DNA of 12,221 nucleotides from assembly GCA_024690635.1 (NCBI GenBank), contig JAILOW010000201.1, forward strand, positions 1 to 12,221. The letters run 5' to 3'. Under the pieces are notes generated by a model. The model was not told the origin of the DNA and did no database searches. It worked only from the letters and a program-made list of their open reading frames with translations. The DNA comes from Butyrivibrio sp. (GTDB taxonomy: Bacteria > Bacillota_A > Clostridia > Lachnospirales > Lachnospiraceae). Position 1 is the first letter of the stretch, and each line of letters starts with the position of its first letter. Both the position numbers and the translations under genes were made by a program. Positions 1 through 8,404 of this stretch are shown piece by piece.

Positions 1-1248
1 CTCCATAGGAGCAGTATCTATGGAATATCCGCTGTCCAAAAGGAATTTGTTGGACCTTGTGGTCATAACAAGTCTTACTTCTTCAAGCTGTATTCTTGCC
101 TTTATAAGCCTTTCGTCGCTTTCTGCGATCTCCTGACTTCCTGCAGAATAATAGGAAGCAGACATGTTTCTGATAGTCAGCTCTTTTCCGGAGATGATGG
201 TTCCATTCAGGTTGTCATCTGTTATGGCATTGGTCTCTTCCACAAGCTTCGCTGCCCTGTACAGATTGGATACAGGATCGGAAAGATCGCCGTCGATAGC
301 TCTTTTGCCATCTGAAACAGCAGCTGCAACCGACTTGGCTGCAAGCTCCTCGGAGATAGGGAACTTTATGTTCTTGATGGTATTTGCTGCAGTCAGGTTC
401 TCTGCTGTAAGAGGGATCCCCTGTTCAACCATCCACTTTGCATTGTCTTTAACGGCTGTATCCGAAACGCTGCAACCGGCTTCTTCAATTACCTTGTTTA
501 TCTGGGGATCAAGCTGCTCCCAGTCATAGCTGTCAGCCTTCTGGGCATAGTAGCCGCCTGTCTCCTGGGCATAAAAGCCACGCCCTGAAAGATCCCTGCC
601 ATTGGTGGAATGCGCTGCAAAATAGACATTCTCAATAGTAGGAGACATGTTGTTTAAAACCATATACTTTACCGAACTGTCCCCAAGACTTGTAATGTCT
701 GCGATCTGCTCATAGGCAGTCTTTGCGCTTCTTACATTTTCAGGAGTCACCGGTACGTCGTTTTCATGGAAAGAATTTGCGATAGCGCGGCCAAGGGTGT
801 CTGAACCTGTGATCTTTTGAAGCTTTTCGGCGCTGAGATCATCATTAAAGCCTGCAATCTCCACACCTGCAGTCAAAAGAGCACCCTTGATCTTATCAAC
901 GATGTTCACAGTGTCTTCGCTATTTAGATCCTTGAGATCAAACCCATTCTCCATGGCCTTGGAATAATCCTCCTCGGAGAGTGTGTTTGATAAAAGAGCC
1001 ATAAAATTATGTCTGGCTGCCACATCCGTGTTCTGTGCCAGATTATTTATATCTTCCGCACTTCTTGCGTGCTTTGCGTATGTATTGTCGGAAAAAAGAC
1101 TTCCGTTCAAGGTGGCAACCACCTGCTCGCTCTCTTTTCCGGCGCCCTTAGAGGGGCTTGCCATTATCCTTCCATCGGCCTCCATGCCTGAAAGAATCAC
1201 GTCGCGGTCAGCTTTCTGACCGGCTACAGCCTGAAAGTTAATGCTCAT
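1..1248 (-). CDS. DUF6240-like protein, 3' end beyond window
   Basis: The reading frame is open from an ATG at 1248-1246 to the window edge (416 codons visible), so the C-terminus is missing. A GAGGTG ribosome binding site lies 5 bases before the ATG. The N-terminus MSINFQAVAGQ has no signal peptide, and no membrane segment is seen. Three copies of a short motif of the form P-x-T-x-E-N-(V/L)-x-x-A occur at residues 163-175, 200-212 and 277-288, each after a hydrophobic helix. The last visible part (residues about 360-416) is a helical segment ending in the phrase SGYSIDTAPME. From memory this resembles DUF6240 proteins of Lachnospiraceae, which have no assigned function. A sigma-28-like promoter lies upstream (1309-1336) and, if real, would suggest expression with flagellar genes. 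Family assignment is moderately sure; function is unknown. Confidence 0.8.
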   Translation of the reverse strand, partial: MSINFQAVAGQKADRDVILSGMEADGRIMASPSKGAGKESEQVVATLNGSLFSDNTYAKHARSAEDINNLAQNTDVAARHNFMALLSNTLSEEDYSKAMENGFDLKDLNSEDTVNIVDKIKGALLTAGVEIAGFNDDLSAEKLQKITGSDTLGRAIANSFHENDVPVTPENVRSAKTAYEQIADITSLGDSSVKYMVLNNMSPTIENVYFAAHSTNGRDLSGRGFYAQETGGYYAQKADSYDWEQLDPQINKVIEEAGCSVSDTAVKDNAKWMVEQGIPLTAENLTAANTIKNIKFPISEELAAKSVAAAVSDGKRAIDGDLSDPVSNLYRAAKLVEETNAITDDNLNGTIISGKELTIRNMSASYYSAGSQEIAESDERLIKARIQLEEVRLVMTTRSNKFLLDSGYSIDTAPME

Positions 1249-1275
1249 AAATGCACCTCATTGTATAAGTAAACG

Positions 1276-1306
1276 AAAAAAAGGTGACGGTTTTTTCCGT
1301 CACCTT
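1276..1306 (-). terminator. Intrinsic terminator of the tatD-glgB unit
   Basis: A perfect 10-bp inverted repeat (arms 1281-1290 and 1297-1306, AAGGTGACGG/CCGTCACCTT) has a 6-base loop. On the minus strand it is followed by a run of seven T (complement of 1276-1282). It lies 22 bases past the glgB stop codon. The plus-strand tail is not T-rich, so the direction is clear. Confidence 0.93.
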
Positions 1307-1308
1307 CT

Positions 1309-1336
1309 ATTTCGGCTATAGCCGCCTATTACTTTA
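1309..1336 (-). promoter_or_regulatory. Candidate sigma-28 (SigD/FliA) promoter
   Basis: On the minus strand TAAAGTAA (TAAA at 1336-1333) is followed, 16 bases after TAAA, by GCCGAAAT (1316-1309). The flagellar sigma factor consensus is TAAA, 14-16 bases, GCCGATAT/A. The -35 part overlaps the last codons and stop of glgB. The predicted start near 1302 is inside the first arm of the glgB terminator, so a transcript starting there would lose part of the stem and could read into the DUF6240-like gene at 1248. GCCG is also half of the 12-bp palindrome at 1314-1325, so chance cannot be excluded. Confidence 0.5.
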
Positions 1337-3260
1337 GTTTTCCTTTTTTTGCGCCCGGGCTCTGGAATACAAACACCTCTGCTCCGTAGGCCGGAAGATC
1401 AAAGGTAAGGCTGTAATCCCTGTAATCGCAAAGACCCTTGACCGCTGTGATCTTGTCCTCAATATTGCTGCCCTGTCCGCCAAAACACTCTTTCGCACTG
1501 TCAAGAATGTGAGTATAGGTTCCTTCGAAGGGAACACCGATCTTGAAGCCCTTACGCTCCACGGGTGTCATGTTAAGGACAAAGAGAATATTGTCTTTGC
1601 CATTCTCGGCTCTTCTGTAGAAGCTGTAGATACTGCGCTCTTTATCGTCGGCGTTTATCCACTCAAATCCGCCCCAGTCGGAATCAACCTCGTACATGGC
1701 GGGATATTTGCGATAGATCTCAAGGAGCTTGCCAACATAGGCTTTCATGCCTCTGTTAAGCTCATCTCCAAGAAGGAACCAGTCAAGCTCTCTTTTCTCG
1801 CTCCATTCCCTCTCCTGACCAAAATCCTGTCCCATAAAGAGCAGCTTTTTGCCGGAATGTCCGAACATGTATGTATAGCCCACACGAAGGTTGGCGTATT
1901 TATCAACCTTGTAGCCGGGCATCTTCTCAACCATTGAGCACTTAAGGTGCACCACCTCATCATGTGAAAGAGGCAGGATGTAGCTCTCGGAGCTGTTGTA
2001 GCTCATGGCAAAGGTCATCATGTAGTGGGCGCCCTGTCTGAAGTAAGGGTCCAGCTTCATGTATTCGCAAAAATCATGCATCCATCCCATATTCCACTTG
2101 AAGGTAAATCCAAGGCCGTCCTCTTCCGCGGGAGCTGTTACCTTGGGCCATGCCGTGGACTCCTCTGCGATCATAAGGACATTGGGATGTTCTTTTTTGA
2201 TAATGCTGTTTAAGTGCTTGAAAAACTCAATGGCATCAAGGTTTTTGTTGTCACCGTATTTATTGGGAACCCACTGTCCGTCCTTTTTGCCGTAGTCAAG
2301 ATAAAGCATGGATGCAACAGCGTCCACTCTCAGTCCGTCCACATGGAACTTGCGGATCCAGTAAAAAGCATTGGCGATGAGGAAGTCTTTTACCTCATTC
2401 TTTTCAAGGTTAAAGATCTTGGTGCCCCAGTCGGGGTGCTCGCCCTTCCTTGGATCGGGATGCTCGTAAATGCACTGTCCGTCAAAGCAGGAAAGTCCGA
2501 ATTCGTCGGGACAAAAATGCGCGGGAACCCAGTCAAGGATAACTCCGATGCCGTTTCTGTGAAGCTTGTTTACAAGGTACATAAAGTCTGTGGGCTCGCC
2601 GTAGCGGGAGGTGGGAGCATAGTAGCCCGTAACCTGATATCCCCAGGATCCGTCAAAGGGATGCTCTGCGATTCCGATGAGCTCCACATGGGTATATTTC
2701 ATCTCTTTGAGATATTCAACGATTCTGTCGGCAAACTGCCTGTAGGTGTAAAAACCGTCCTCTGTTCCGTCAGGATGTTTCATCCAGGAACCGATATGGC
2801 ACTCATAAATGGCAAGAGGCTGTTTCTTTACATCTTTTCCCTTCTGATTCTCATACCACTTGGTATCCGACCACTTAAATCCGGAAATGTCCGCAGTCCT
2901 TGAAGCATTGCCGGGACGAAGCTCCGCAAAGTTGGCATAGGGATCAGCCTTGTAAAGCTTGCGGCCGTCCTGGGTGGTAATGAGGAATTTATAGAGTTCA
3001 CCTACTCCCACGCCGGGAATAAACAGTGTCCAGATGCTGCCGGTTTTGGCTTTCTGCATTCTGTGGGCATTTTCATCCCAGTTGTTAAAGCCACCCACAA
3101 CGCACACGTCCGCTGCGTTTGGTGCCCACACCGCAAAAAAGTAGCCCTTCTTGCCCTTTTCCTCAGAAGGGTGCGCTCCGAGCTTTTCATAGATCTCATA
3201 ATGAGTTCCCTGCCCGAAGAGATATTCGTCGTCTTCTGAAATAAAAACTCTTTGACTCAT
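1329..3260 (-). CDS. glgB: 1,4-alpha-glucan (glycogen) branching enzyme
   Basis: A cytoplasmic family GH13 enzyme that cuts an alpha-1,4-glucan chain and rejoins the piece through an alpha-1,6 bond, making the branches of glycogen. The 643-residue length fits bacterial GlgB. Residues about 20-125 form the N-terminal CBM48-type beta domain (FAVWAPNAADVCVVGGFNNW at 42-61). The catalytic barrel follows with all four conserved regions: DWVPAHF (243-249), GLRVDAVASML with nucleophile D313, AEEST (365-369) with the acid/base glutamate, and LSHDE with D434. A C-terminal beta domain ends the protein. The ATG has an AGGGGG site about 6 bases upstream. It lies 22 bases after the TPR protein gene and is the last gene before the terminator. 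No glgA, glgC or glgP is next to it, so its genes for chain synthesis must be elsewhere. Confidence 0.97.
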   Translation of the reverse strand: MSQRVFISEDDEYLFGQGTHYEIYEKLGAHPSEEKGKKGYFFAVWAPNAADVCVVGGFNNWDENAHRMQKAKTGSIWTLFIPGVGVGELYKFLITTQDGRKLYKADPYANFAELRPGNASRTADISGFKWSDTKWYENQKGKDVKKQPLAIYECHIGSWMKHPDGTEDGFYTYRQFADRIVEYLKEMKYTHVELIGIAEHPFDGSWGYQVTGYYAPTSRYGEPTDFMYLVNKLHRNGIGVILDWVPAHFCPDEFGLSCFDGQCIYEHPDPRKGEHPDWGTKIFNLEKNEVKDFLIANAFYWIRKFHVDGLRVDAVASMLYLDYGKKDGQWVPNKYGDNKNLDAIEFFKHLNSIIKKEHPNVLMIAEESTAWPKVTAPAEEDGLGFTFKWNMGWMHDFCEYMKLDPYFRQGAHYMMTFAMSYNSSESYILPLSHDEVVHLKCSMVEKMPGYKVDKYANLRVGYTYMFGHSGKKLLFMGQDFGQEREWSEKRELDWFLLGDELNRGMKAYVGKLLEIYRKYPAMYEVDSDWGGFEWINADDKERSIYSFYRRAENGKDNILFVLNMTPVERKGFKIGVPFEGTYTHILDSAKECFGGQGSNIEDKITAVKGLCDYRDYSLTFDLPAYGAEVFVFQSPGAKKGKLK

Positions 3261-3282
3261 ATTTTTCCCCCTGCAAATAATA

Positions 3283-6200
3283 TCAGTGCATGAAATCTTT
3301 TTCTCTCAGAATTACCATATCATTTTCATCAAAACGCTTATTTACGATTACATCCATCAGATGCCCAACGCTCTTTTTCTCTGCATAGTAAATGGCATCA
3401 TCCACAATGTCTTTTACCTCGGATACCGTTACATCGTGGTCCAGAGTCTGCCTCTCGGAAATTCTGGTGTGAAGCGCCAGAATACCAAGATTGTCGATGG
3501 TGTATTCCTTTTCAAGAGCGTACTGCCTTGCGTATGCCACAAGTGAATCGTCATCCAGAGCCTCAATATCAACTCTTACGTTAAAGCTCTGTTTCAGAGA
3601 AGGATTCTTGTCAAGGAATCTGTCCATGTCCTCTTTGTTATCTTCCATGACGATGACAAGGCCCTTGTTCTCCTGCTGAAGAATCTTAAGTAGCTCGCTC
3701 ACCGTCTCGGATTCAAGATCTGCTGCCCTCTGAATGATCAAAGCTCCGTTTGCAAGCTTGTCAAAGATGCTTGCGGTGCTCTTTTTGTTAAGAGTGTTGG
3801 CCGTGATCTTGGCAACCTTGCCGCTGAAGTTGGAATCGGATGCCTGCATTGCCTTGATAAGGCCCTTTGCAAGATTCACGGTGCCTGCGCCCTCTTCGCC
3901 TGTTACGATGGCATTGCCTGAGAAGGCATCCATGCTAAGGTTGTCGATGGCGTTGATGATCTGTCTTCTTGATTTTTTGTGATGTATGTAAGGTCCAAAG
4001 AGCTCTTTTTCCTCAGGAGTCATGGTGCGGACTCTCTCTTCAAGCTCTCTGTTTCCGATATGCTTTTTGCCGCCATGCTTTTTGCGTGCAGCCTTGGCAT
4101 CGGCGCTGTCAGGTGCTTTTTCAGGCTCCTCAGCCCCGGATTCTTCTTTGGCTTCGCCGGATTTTTTTGTTTCCTCTGCATCTTCGGAATCTGTTTCGTC
4201 TTCTGAAGATTCCTCGTCATCGGATTCTTCTGCTGCGTTTTCTTCCTCAGCAGATTTTTCTGCTGTACCTTCTTCAGGAGCCGCATTCTCAGGCTTCTCA
4301 GCAGCCTCTTCATCGGCAGAAGCTTCTTCAGCTGTTTCCTCAGCTTCAGAAGTCTCCTCTTCCTCAGGAAGGATCTCCTCGCTGACTACATCTGTAGCAG
4401 CCTCTTCTGCAGGTGCAGCCTCGGTCTCGGGCTCTTCATCCTCTTCAGGCAAAAGAGCGTCGGGGTCGTCGTACTCAGGAGCTTCCTCCCCGACTACGCC
4501 GGCTACTGCCTCGTTTATCACATCTTCATTGGTTCTTGACCAGTCGCCTCTTCCTGATGCCTTGTCGTGTCTTTCCTGCTTCATGGCATCTTCTATGGCT
4601 TTTTCTATCTTTTCCTGAAGTCCGGCCTTGGTCTTTTCGTCAAAGTCGGCAAACATGTCGCCTGTTTCCTGGGCAACAAGCTTTTTAACTCTCTCAAGCT
4701 GCTTTTCCTGCTGGGTCTTTTTGAAATCCTCCCAGTTCTGCATATATTCATCGATGCTGATCTGGCCTGTGATCTGTTTTTCAACCATAGGCTCAGGCTC
4801 TACAGCCATACTGATCTGGCCGTCGTACTCCTGAGACAGCATGCTCTCGAAATGATTATGCATCTTGTAATTGGCGTTGGGATGGATTACCGCTCCCGGA
4901 ACCTCATCCTCAAGAGGAATTGCCTGAGGAGTGATCACTTGAGTCACAGGAGCCTGCACAGCTTCCTCTACAGGCTCAGTCTCATTCTCAGTCTCAAGCT
5001 CTTTTTCCGGCTCATTCTCAGTATCAAATTTAGCCTCTCCGAGAATAGGGCCGTTTCCGCCATACTTTATCTCTATACCCATCTTGGGCGAAGTGTTAAA
5101 GAACACTTCCTGCATACCTTCGGGGGCAGGGGCTTCCTCCGGGAGGTCCTCGTCATCTTCGAAGATCTCCTCAGTAATGGGCTGAACGCCCTGCTGAAGT
5201 TCGGGCTGCTGCTCTTCTGCCGCCTCTTCTTCGCCCTCCATGGGCTTGTAATCGTCTCCGATCACCTGTCTGAGGCTCTCTGCAATAGTCTCCTGCAGGT
5301 TCATGGTGTTGAATGCACTTACATCCACAGAAGGCTCTTTTATCTCAGTAATATGAGGATATACGATCTCATCGAGATCTCTGTCGGGCTGCTCTACCGG
5401 CGCAGGTTCCTCTGCCACAGGTGCTGTATCGGTCACGGGTGTCGTATCAGCCACAGGGGCAAACACTGTCGTATCCCCGCCCTCAATAAATCCGGTATCG
5501 TCGGCAGGCTCTTCCTCTACAATAGGACCAAAGCCCTCCTCTCCGGGCACGAATTCTCTGGTTTCGCCAAAATCCTCCTCAGCTTCAGGCTGCAGCTCTC
5601 CGTTGTTGTAGGCTGCAATAACCTCATCGGTGATGGGAGGCATCTCTTTTGTGGGCTGCTTGATCTCGATGGTTCTGGTCTCGTCCTTACCCACCTCATC
5701 TTTTTCCGACACAATAGAAGCATCCACCATGCCGCCATGGTTCTGCTTGTATCTCATGTATCTGTCCTGTTGTTCAGGGGAAAGAGGCTCATGAAGCGCC
5801 TTCAGCTCAAGGGCCTTCATAACATATCTGCCCTCGCCGAACCAGAGGAACATCTCGTCGCATTCCTCTATGCACTCTGTTGTAAGGCCCACGCGGTGAT
5901 AGAGATAAGCAAGCTCGTACGCCCACCTCTCTCTGTAATCGTGTTTTTTGAACTCCTCAAGGACGGCAATGCGCTCCTCAAGGCTGACCTCCTGAGCTTC
6001 GTAGATCTTGTACTGAAGAATATATCGCCCTGTATCTCTGGGAGCGATCCTGACAAATTCCTTGTAATACTCAACTGCCTGCACGAACTCGCCCATCTTT
6101 ATTGCAAGTTCACAGAGAGAATAAACTATGGCACGTCCCGTAGGGTGCCTGTCGTAGGCCATCAAAAGAACATCTCTGCTCTCCTCATAGCGTCTGTTTA

Positions 6201-6354
6201 TTTTATACAGGTCGCTGATGGTACACAACATGGATACGCTCTTTACACGCTTCCAGTCGATAGTGTCCGCGATCCTGACAGCTTCGGCAAATCTGCCTTC
6301 CCCAATCAAAGCCTTTATTTCATCGGCTCGAATTTTGTATTCGACTTTATCCAA
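3283..6354 (-). CDS. Large TPR / acidic linker / degenerate AAA-like protein
   Basis: Not a named protein. Start: the longest frame begins with GTG at 6363, but the ribosome binding sequence AGAGGTGG overlaps that codon and is 5 bases before an in-frame TTG at 6354; I choose the TTG (1023 residues). Residues about 12-102 and 144-172 are helical TPR-like repeats. Residues about 215-620 are a long, low-complexity Glu/Pro-rich stretch, with a conserved-looking motif GQISIDEYM at 530-538. Residues about 624-754 are extremely acidic (Glu/Ala/Asp/Ser), followed by a basic patch (756-768). Residues about 784-1023 resemble a AAA+ ATPase fold: GEEGAGTV at 819-826 sits where a Walker A loop would be but lacks its Lys and Ser/Thr, and GALIIQRA (870-877) replaces the Walker B acids. 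It is therefore probably not an ATPase. No signal peptide or membrane segment. Between rsmA and glgB, 22 bases before glgB. A scaffold or adaptor role is inference. Confidence 0.88.
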   Translation of the reverse strand: MDKVEYKIRADEIKALIGEGRFAEAVRIADTIDWKRVKSVSMLCTISDLYKINRRYEESRDVLLMAYDRHPTGRAIVYSLCELAIKMGEFVQAVEYYKEFVRIAPRDTGRYILQYKIYEAQEVSLEERIAVLEEFKKHDYRERWAYELAYLYHRVGLTTECIEECDEMFLWFGEGRYVMKALELKALHEPLSPEQQDRYMRYKQNHGGMVDASIVSEKDEVGKDETRTIEIKQPTKEMPPITDEVIAAYNNGELQPEAEEDFGETREFVPGEEGFGPIVEEEPADDTGFIEGGDTTVFAPVADTTPVTDTAPVAEEPAPVEQPDRDLDEIVYPHITEIKEPSVDVSAFNTMNLQETIAESLRQVIGDDYKPMEGEEEAAEEQQPELQQGVQPITEEIFEDDEDLPEEAPAPEGMQEVFFNTSPKMGIEIKYGGNGPILGEAKFDTENEPEKELETENETEPVEEAVQAPVTQVITPQAIPLEDEVPGAVIHPNANYKMHNHFESMLSQEYDGQISMAVEPEPMVEKQITGQISIDEYMQNWEDFKKTQQEKQLERVKKLVAQETGDMFADFDEKTKAGLQEKIEKAIEDAMKQERHDKASGRGDWSRTNEDVINEAVAGVVGEEAPEYDDPDALLPEEDEEPETEAAPAEEAATDVVSEEILPEEEETSEAEETAEEASADEEAAEKPENAAPEEGTAEKSAEEENAAEESDDEESSEDETDSEDAEETKKSGEAKEESGAEEPEKAPDSADAKAARKKHGGKKHIGNRELEERVRTMTPEEKELFGPYIHHKKSRRQIINAIDNLSMDAFSGNAIVTGEEGAGTVNLAKGLIKAMQASDSNFSGKVAKITANTLNKKSTASIFDKLANGALIIQRAADLESETVSELLKILQQENKGLVIVMEDNKEDMDRFLDKNPSLKQSFNVRVDIEALDDDSLVAYARQYALEKEYTIDNLGILALHTRISERQTLDHDVTVSEVKDIVDDAIYYAEKKSVGHLMDVIVNKRFDENDMVILREKDFMH

Positions 6355-6395
6355 AATATCCACCTCTTTGGTGCCAAAAATACTATATCTAGTAG

Positions 6396-7274
6396 TTAGT
6401 TTAACATAGCGTCACTTCTTTGTAAAATATCCGCAAGCTGTGCAAACTGAGAAAGACTAAGGGTTTCGCCCCTTGCTCTCTCATCGATCCCCATCTGTGA
6501 GAGAGCTTTTTGAACATCATCTCTTGAAACCCGCAAAGCAGGATTGTTTGAAAGAGAGTTGGACAATGTCTTTCGCCTCTGGTTAAAAGACGTCCTGATG
6601 ATCTCAAACATGTATTTCTCGTCAGATACGCTGACTTTTGGCTTGTCATATTTACTAAGCCTTACCACAGCAGAGCCGACACCCGGTTGCGGGATAAAAG
6701 AGCTGGGCGGCACATCGCAGACAGCCTCAGTCTCCGCATAATAGCCAACCGCCAGGGACAGTGAACCGTAGTCTTTGCTGCCGGGCCCCTCCACCATTCG
6801 ATCAGCCACCTCTTTCTGAACCATGACCGTGATACTCTCAATGGGCGCGCCGCTTTCAAAGAGCTTCATGATAATGGGAGTGGTGATGTAGTAGGGCAGG
6901 TTCGCCACAACCTTCATGGGCTTGCCCTGGTTATACTCCTGCGCAAGTGCGGCTATGTCCACCTTCAGAACGTCCTCATTTATAACGGTTACGTTGTCGT
7001 ACTCCGAAAGAGTGTCTGCCAGCACCGGCATCAGAGACTTGTCTATCTCCACTGCGATGACTCTTTTTGCAGAATCTGCCAGATACTGGGTCAGGGTTCC
7101 GATTCCGGGACCAATCTCAAGCACACAGCTCTTACTGTTAACGCCTGCTGCCTCAACTATATTTTCCAGAACATTTCCGTCGATCAGGAAATTCTGTCCG
7201 AACTTTTTCTTTGCGCTCATATTGTACTTTTGAAGAACCTCTCTGGTACGGGCGCTGTTTCCCAAATATGCCAT
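6396..7274 (-). CDS. rsmA: 16S rRNA (adenine1518/1519-N6)-dimethyltransferase
   Basis: RsmA/KsgA uses S-adenosylmethionine to dimethylate two adjacent adenines in the 3'-terminal hairpin of 16S rRNA during 30S maturation; loss is known to give kasugamycin resistance. The 292 residues match the usual length. Visible motifs are the N-terminal KKFGQNFL (23-30), the SAM-binding [10 protein letters not shown] (53-62), the acidic VEID (75-78), the catalytic NLPYYIT (125-131), and the C-terminal [10 protein letters not shown] (230-239). The ATG at 7274 is preceded by AGAGGAAGG. It lies 13 bases after tatD and before the TPR protein gene, so it is almost surely co-transcribed. In many Firmicutes rnmV (ribonuclease M5) stands between tatD and this gene; there is no room for it here. 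Confidence 0.97.
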   Translation of the reverse strand: MAYLGNSARTREVLQKYNMSAKKKFGQNFLIDGNVLENIVEAAGVNSKSCVLEIGPGIGTLTQYLADSAKRVIAVEIDKSLMPVLADTLSEYDNVTVINEDVLKVDIAALAQEYNQGKPMKVVANLPYYITTPIIMKLFESGAPIESITVMVQKEVADRMVEGPGSKDYGSLSLAVGYYAETEAVCDVPPSSFIPQPGVGSAVVRLSKYDKPKVSVSDEKYMFEIIRTSFNQRRKTLSNSLSNNPALRVSRDDVQKALSQMGIDERARGETLSLSQFAQLADILQRSDAMLN

Positions 7275-7287
7275 AAACCTTCCTCTT

Positions 7288-8070
7288 TCAGGCTTCCTCT
7301 ATGTTGTACATACGTCTTGCGTTTTTCGCGGTGATGTCTATAACCTCATCCTCGCTGATCCCCTTAATATTCGCCATCTCTTTTACCACATGGGGCAGGT
7401 ATAAAGAGCTGTTTCTGCGGCCTCTGTTAGGCTCGGGCGCAAGGTACGGGCAATCCGTTTCAATAAGTACTCTGTCCATGGGGGTTATCTCCAGAACCTC
7501 CCGGAGCTTACGGCCGTTCTTAAAAGTGAGAACTCCGCCCATTCCTATGTAAAATCCCATGTCCAGGCACTGCTTTGCGACCTCTTTGGAATAAGAAAAG
7601 CAGTGGACCACTCCGCCAATCTCCTCAGCATGCTGCTCCCGCATTATGCGGATTGTGTCCTCGGCTGCATCCCTTGAATGAATGATAACCGGAAGCCTTT
7701 GCTGCCTGGCAAGATCCAGCTGCCTCACAAACCATTTCTGCTGCAGTTCCCTGCCCGGCTCAGGCCAGTGATAGTCAAGGCCTATCTCTCCGATAGCAAC
7801 GCACCTGCTGTCCTCGCTCCACTCACGTAAAAGCTCGATCTTGTCCTCGTCAAGCTCCTCCACCTCGCTGGGATGTACACCCACCGCAGCGTAGATAAAG
7901 TCATGTGTATGAGCCAGCTCCAGGGAACTTCTCGATGTAGCTATGCTCGCTCCAACGTTTACTATAGTTCCGATCCCGCCGGCCATCATGGATGCCAGGA
8001 GCTGCTCTCTGTCCTCATCAAACTGCTCATCATCATAATGAGCATGTGTATCAAAAATCAAACGATCCAT
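7288..8070 (-). CDS. tatD: TatD-family metal-dependent hydrolase
   Basis: A TIM-barrel amidohydrolase-type enzyme, with 3'-5' exonuclease/DNase activity in characterised members; the cellular substrate here is not known. The 260 residues cover the whole family fold. Metal-ligand motifs are all present: THAH (8-11), GEIGLDY with E95 (94-100), HSRD with H131, VHCF with H156, and TDCPYLAP with D206 (205-212). The ATG at 8070 must be the start or close to it because the metal-binding THAH begins at residue 8. The ribosome binding site is weak (AAAGAA-like). It is the first gene of the minus-strand unit, next to rsmA as in many Firmicutes, with a candidate promoter at 8096-8124. Confidence 0.96.
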   Translation of the reverse strand: MDRLIFDTHAHYDDEQFDEDREQLLASMMAGGIGTIVNVGASIATSRSSLELAHTHDFIYAAVGVHPSEVEELDEDKIELLREWSEDSRCVAIGEIGLDYHWPEPGRELQQKWFVRQLDLARQQRLPVIIHSRDAAEDTIRIMREQHAEEIGGVVHCFSYSKEVAKQCLDMGFYIGMGGVLTFKNGRKLREVLEITPMDRVLIETDCPYLAPEPNRGRRNSSLYLPHVVKEMANIKGISEDEVIDITAKNARRMYNIEEA

Positions 8071-8095
8071 ATTTGTAAATTGAGTTCTTTCTTAT

Positions 8096-8124
8096 ATTAT
8101 ATTGATTTATTCCATAACATAATT
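8096..8124 (-). promoter_or_regulatory. Candidate promoter of the tatD-rsmA unit
   Basis: A perfect TATAAT lies on the minus strand at 8101-8096, giving a predicted start near 8089 and a leader of about 19 bases before the tatD ATG. The -35 position (about 8119-8124) reads AATTAT, a poor match, so the call rests on the -10 box and position. Confidence 0.45.
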
Positions 8125-8184
8125 TACCATAAATGAAGTACGATGAAAACGCAGATTTATCCGCTTTTCCAACTTTTTTGTAAG

Positions 8185-8240
8185 TTTTTTAAAAAAATTT
8201 TAAAAAAGTGCTTGCATTTCTTTTCAACCCGTAGTAAGAT
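8185..8240 (+). promoter_or_regulatory. tRNA promoter with A/T-rich upstream element
   Basis: TTGCAT (8212-8217), 17 bases, then TAAGAT (8235-8240) places a start near 8247, about 33 bases before the tRNA. Upstream, 8185-8207 is almost all A and T (runs of T6 and A7), like the UP elements that boost stable-RNA promoters. A small perfect hairpin (CGTCAA/TTGACG, 8250-8264) lies in the leader that would be removed from the tRNA precursor. Confidence 0.65.
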
Positions 8241-8279
8241 ATTTTTTGTCGTCAAGAATTGACGTTGAGATATATAAAC

Positions 8280-8352
8280 GCACCGCTAGCTCAGTTGGTA
8301 GAGCACCTGACTCTTAATCAGGTTGTCCAGGGTTCGAGACCCTGGCGGTGCA
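8280..8352 (+). tRNA. tRNA-Lys (anticodon CTT)
   Basis: The 73 bases fold as a full cloverleaf: acceptor arms GCACCGC and GCGGTGC, D stem GCTC/GAGC, anticodon stem CCTGA/TCAGG with loop CTCTTAA at 8311-8317 (anticodon CTT at 8313-8315), and T stem CAGGG/CCCTG with loop TTCGAGA. The discriminator base is A at 8352. CCA is not encoded and would be added by the CCA enzyme. It decodes AAG. It stands alone, divergent from tatD. Confidence 0.97.
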
Positions 8353-8357
8353 CGCCG

Positions 8358-8404
8358 AGTACTGTTTTCGTAGGTATATCCTACGGGGATGGTACTTTCT
8401 TTTT
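8358..8404 (+). terminator. Hairpin with T-rich tail after the tRNA
   Basis: AGTAC (8358-8362) pairs with GTACT (8392-8396), enclosing a 6-bp hairpin CGTAGG/CCTACG (8369-8385). The tail is TTCTTTTT. The outer stem is short with unpaired bases between the helices, so termination here is possible but not certain; the hairpin at 8438-8484 could serve instead or in addition. Confidence 0.45.

Noticed and set aside
1262..1269. TATACAAT just before the DUF6240-like gene as a -10 box
   Set aside because: Transcription would start within or after the ribosome binding site, and there is no -35 box at the right distance.
2214..2903. A 229-codon plus-strand frame inside glgB
   Set aside because: It lies wholly opposite intact, well-conserved glgB and has no supporting start signals.
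4022..4618. A Ser/Ala-rich plus-strand frame
   Set aside because: It is the mirror of the Glu/Ala-rich acidic stretch of the TPR protein read in another frame; no start signals.
4567..6399. A 610-codon open frame on the plus strand opposite the TPR protein gene
   Set aside because: It is codon-aligned with the real gene, so it stays open merely because that gene avoids TTA, CTA and TCA codons. It has no ribosome binding site or recognisable domain, and its product is an unnatural Leu/Phe/His-rich string.
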